From NCBI GenBank assembly GCA_004570425.1, contig SPQJ01000011.1, forward strand, positions 32,337 to 96,336: a stretch of 64,000 bases of DNA, given 5' to 3'. The position numbers were made by a program, and so were the translations under genes. The notes beneath the pieces were generated by a model. The model ran no database searches and was not told where the DNA came from. It saw only the letters and a program-made list of their open reading frames with translations. Source of the DNA: Bacillus sp. AZ43 (GTDB taxonomy: Bacteria > Actinomycetota > Actinomycetes > Mycobacteriales > Geodermatophilaceae). Position 1 is the first letter of the stretch; every line of letters starts with the position of its first letter. Shown in pieces: positions 63,233 to 64,000 of the stretch.

Positions 63233-64000
63233 TCAGGCCAGCGGCCGGGCCGCACGCAGGTCGGCCAGGACCTCGTCGGCCAGCTTCTCCGTGGCGCGGC
63301 GGTTGGCCCGCCCGGCGACCGCCGCCCCGATCAGCAGCGGCGCGGCCGCGGGAACCGCGCCGGCCAGCCGCCGGGTGAGCCGCCGCTGCAGGGCCCGGAG
63401 GCCGGCCGTGCCCAGCAGCGAGCCCAGGCCCGTCGCGCCCGCGCCCTCGACGGACCGCTGCGCCGACCAGGCGGCGACGTAGGCGCCGGCCCGTGTCCGG
63501 GCGTCACCGGCGGGGGCGCGGCCGTGCAGCTCGTGCAGCTCGCCGATCAGCACCACCTCGACGCCGGCGACCAGGAGGGTCTCGGCGCCGAGCTCCAGCG
63601 GCAGCGCGAGCAGCGACGGCGGGGCGAGCCAGTGCGCCGCCGACAACCCGCCGGTGGCGGCGCCGATCGTCGAGGTCGCCCGCGCCGCGCGCGCCACCAG
63701 CGCGTCGGCGATCTCGCGGTCGGACGCGCCTGGGTGCGCCTGCCGGAGCCGCGCCGCGTCGCGGATCGGCAGGCGCGGCGCGGCCGCCGACAGGAGGTCG
63801 CCGAGCAGGGCGCCCGGCGAGCGTTCCGGCGTTCCGGACGGCCCCGCGGGCTGCTCGGGACCAGGGGTGAAGGCGGCCCCCACCGCCGAGGCGACGGCGC
63901 CGACCACGTCCCGCAGCCCCCCGGACGCCGGACGGCGCGGGGATGCCGCCGGGTCGTCCGGCCGGGAGCCGTTCCCGCCGAGCAGGCCGGCGACCGCGTC
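63233..64000 (-). CDS. Hypothetical membrane-associated protein (open to window edge)
   Basis: The frame is open from the stop at 63233 to the last base of the window (256 codons), so the true start may lie outside. A GTG at 63907 would give 224 residues. The visible part has an Ala-rich N-terminus, then [87 protein letters not shown], and an Ala/Arg-rich C-terminal half. One or two hydrophobic stretches could touch the membrane. The family was not recognised with certainty. It lies 20 bp upstream of dut on the same strand. Confidence 0.65.
   Translation of the reverse strand, partial: DAVAGLLGGNGSRPDDPAASPRRPASGGLRDVVGAVASAVGAAFTPGPEQPAGPSGTPERSPGALLGDLLSAAAPRLPIRDAARLRQAHPGASDREIADALVARAARATSTIGAATGGLSAAHWLAPPSLLALPLELGAETLLVAGVEVVLIGELHELHGRAPAGDARTRAGAYVAAWSAQRSVEGAGATGLGSLLGTAGLRALQRRLTRRLAGAVPAAAPLLIGAAVAGRANRRATEKLADEVLADLRAARPLA

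Overview
The window is very GC-rich, densely packed chromosomal DNA from an actinobacterium. Several short intergenic regions carry TANNNT hexamers close to start codons, GTG starts are frequent and intergenic hairpins are GC-rich. Gene content and order resemble Geodermatophilaceae (Blastococcus, Geodermatophilus, Modestobacter), but the family assignment is an inference from general likeness, not from a search. The core of 37.3-63.2 kb follows the order known from Mycobacterium tuberculosis: msrB, hemQ, hemY, hemE, DUF3000, RNase D, dxs, RNA uracil methyltransferase, APC permease, two TrkA proteins, DUF3159, OB-fold, DUF3710, dut.

Region by region. 0-4.8 kb: uvrC (cut by the window edge), a small membrane protein and uvrA. 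4.9-12.3 kb: amidase, metallo-beta-lactamase-fold hydrolase, a frameshifted AlkZ-like gene, a secreted M28 peptidase and an S9 peptidase. 12.3-14.8 kb: two tandem terC genes behind a probable yybP-ykoY manganese riboswitch. 15-17.1 kb: uvrB, so all three nucleotide-excision genes lie within 17 kb. 17.1-27.7 kb: glgX/treX and treY overlap, then a convergent MacAB-like exporter operon, then treZ and a RibD-like reductase. Together GlgX, TreY and TreZ make trehalose from glycogen-type glucans. 27.7-32.0 kb: a GYD-domain protein, the DNA ligase LigC, an exported TAP-like hydrolase and PrimPolC; LigC and PrimPolC form a base-excision/gap repair pair in mycobacteria.

32-37.7 kb: small proteins, a cold-shock protein, a membrane protein, a histidine kinase/LuxR response-regulator pair behind a perfect inverted repeat, and msrB. 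37.8-41.2 kb (minus strand): the coproporphyrin-dependent heme genes hemE-hemY-hemQ, with an extra 47-residue Cys/His protein inside the operon. 41.3-43.3 kb: DUF3000 and RNase D. 43.4-52.3 kb: an apparent accessory block between RNase D and dxs, holding an ECF sigma factor with a membrane partner, a xylose-type ABC importer (xylFGH-like) and a fatty-acid oxidation pair (fadA-fadB). 52.4-64 kb: a thiamine-binding protein overlapping dxs, small proteins, TrmA-like methyltransferase, APC permease, twin TrkA, DUF3159, OB-fold, DUF3710, dut and a final gene open to the window edge.

No tRNA, rRNA, CRISPR array, insertion sequence or prophage was recognised. The most interesting structure outside genes is a set of long palindromes at gene ends: a GC-rich element repeated directly after stop codons, two nested double palindromes, and near-perfect bidirectional terminators.
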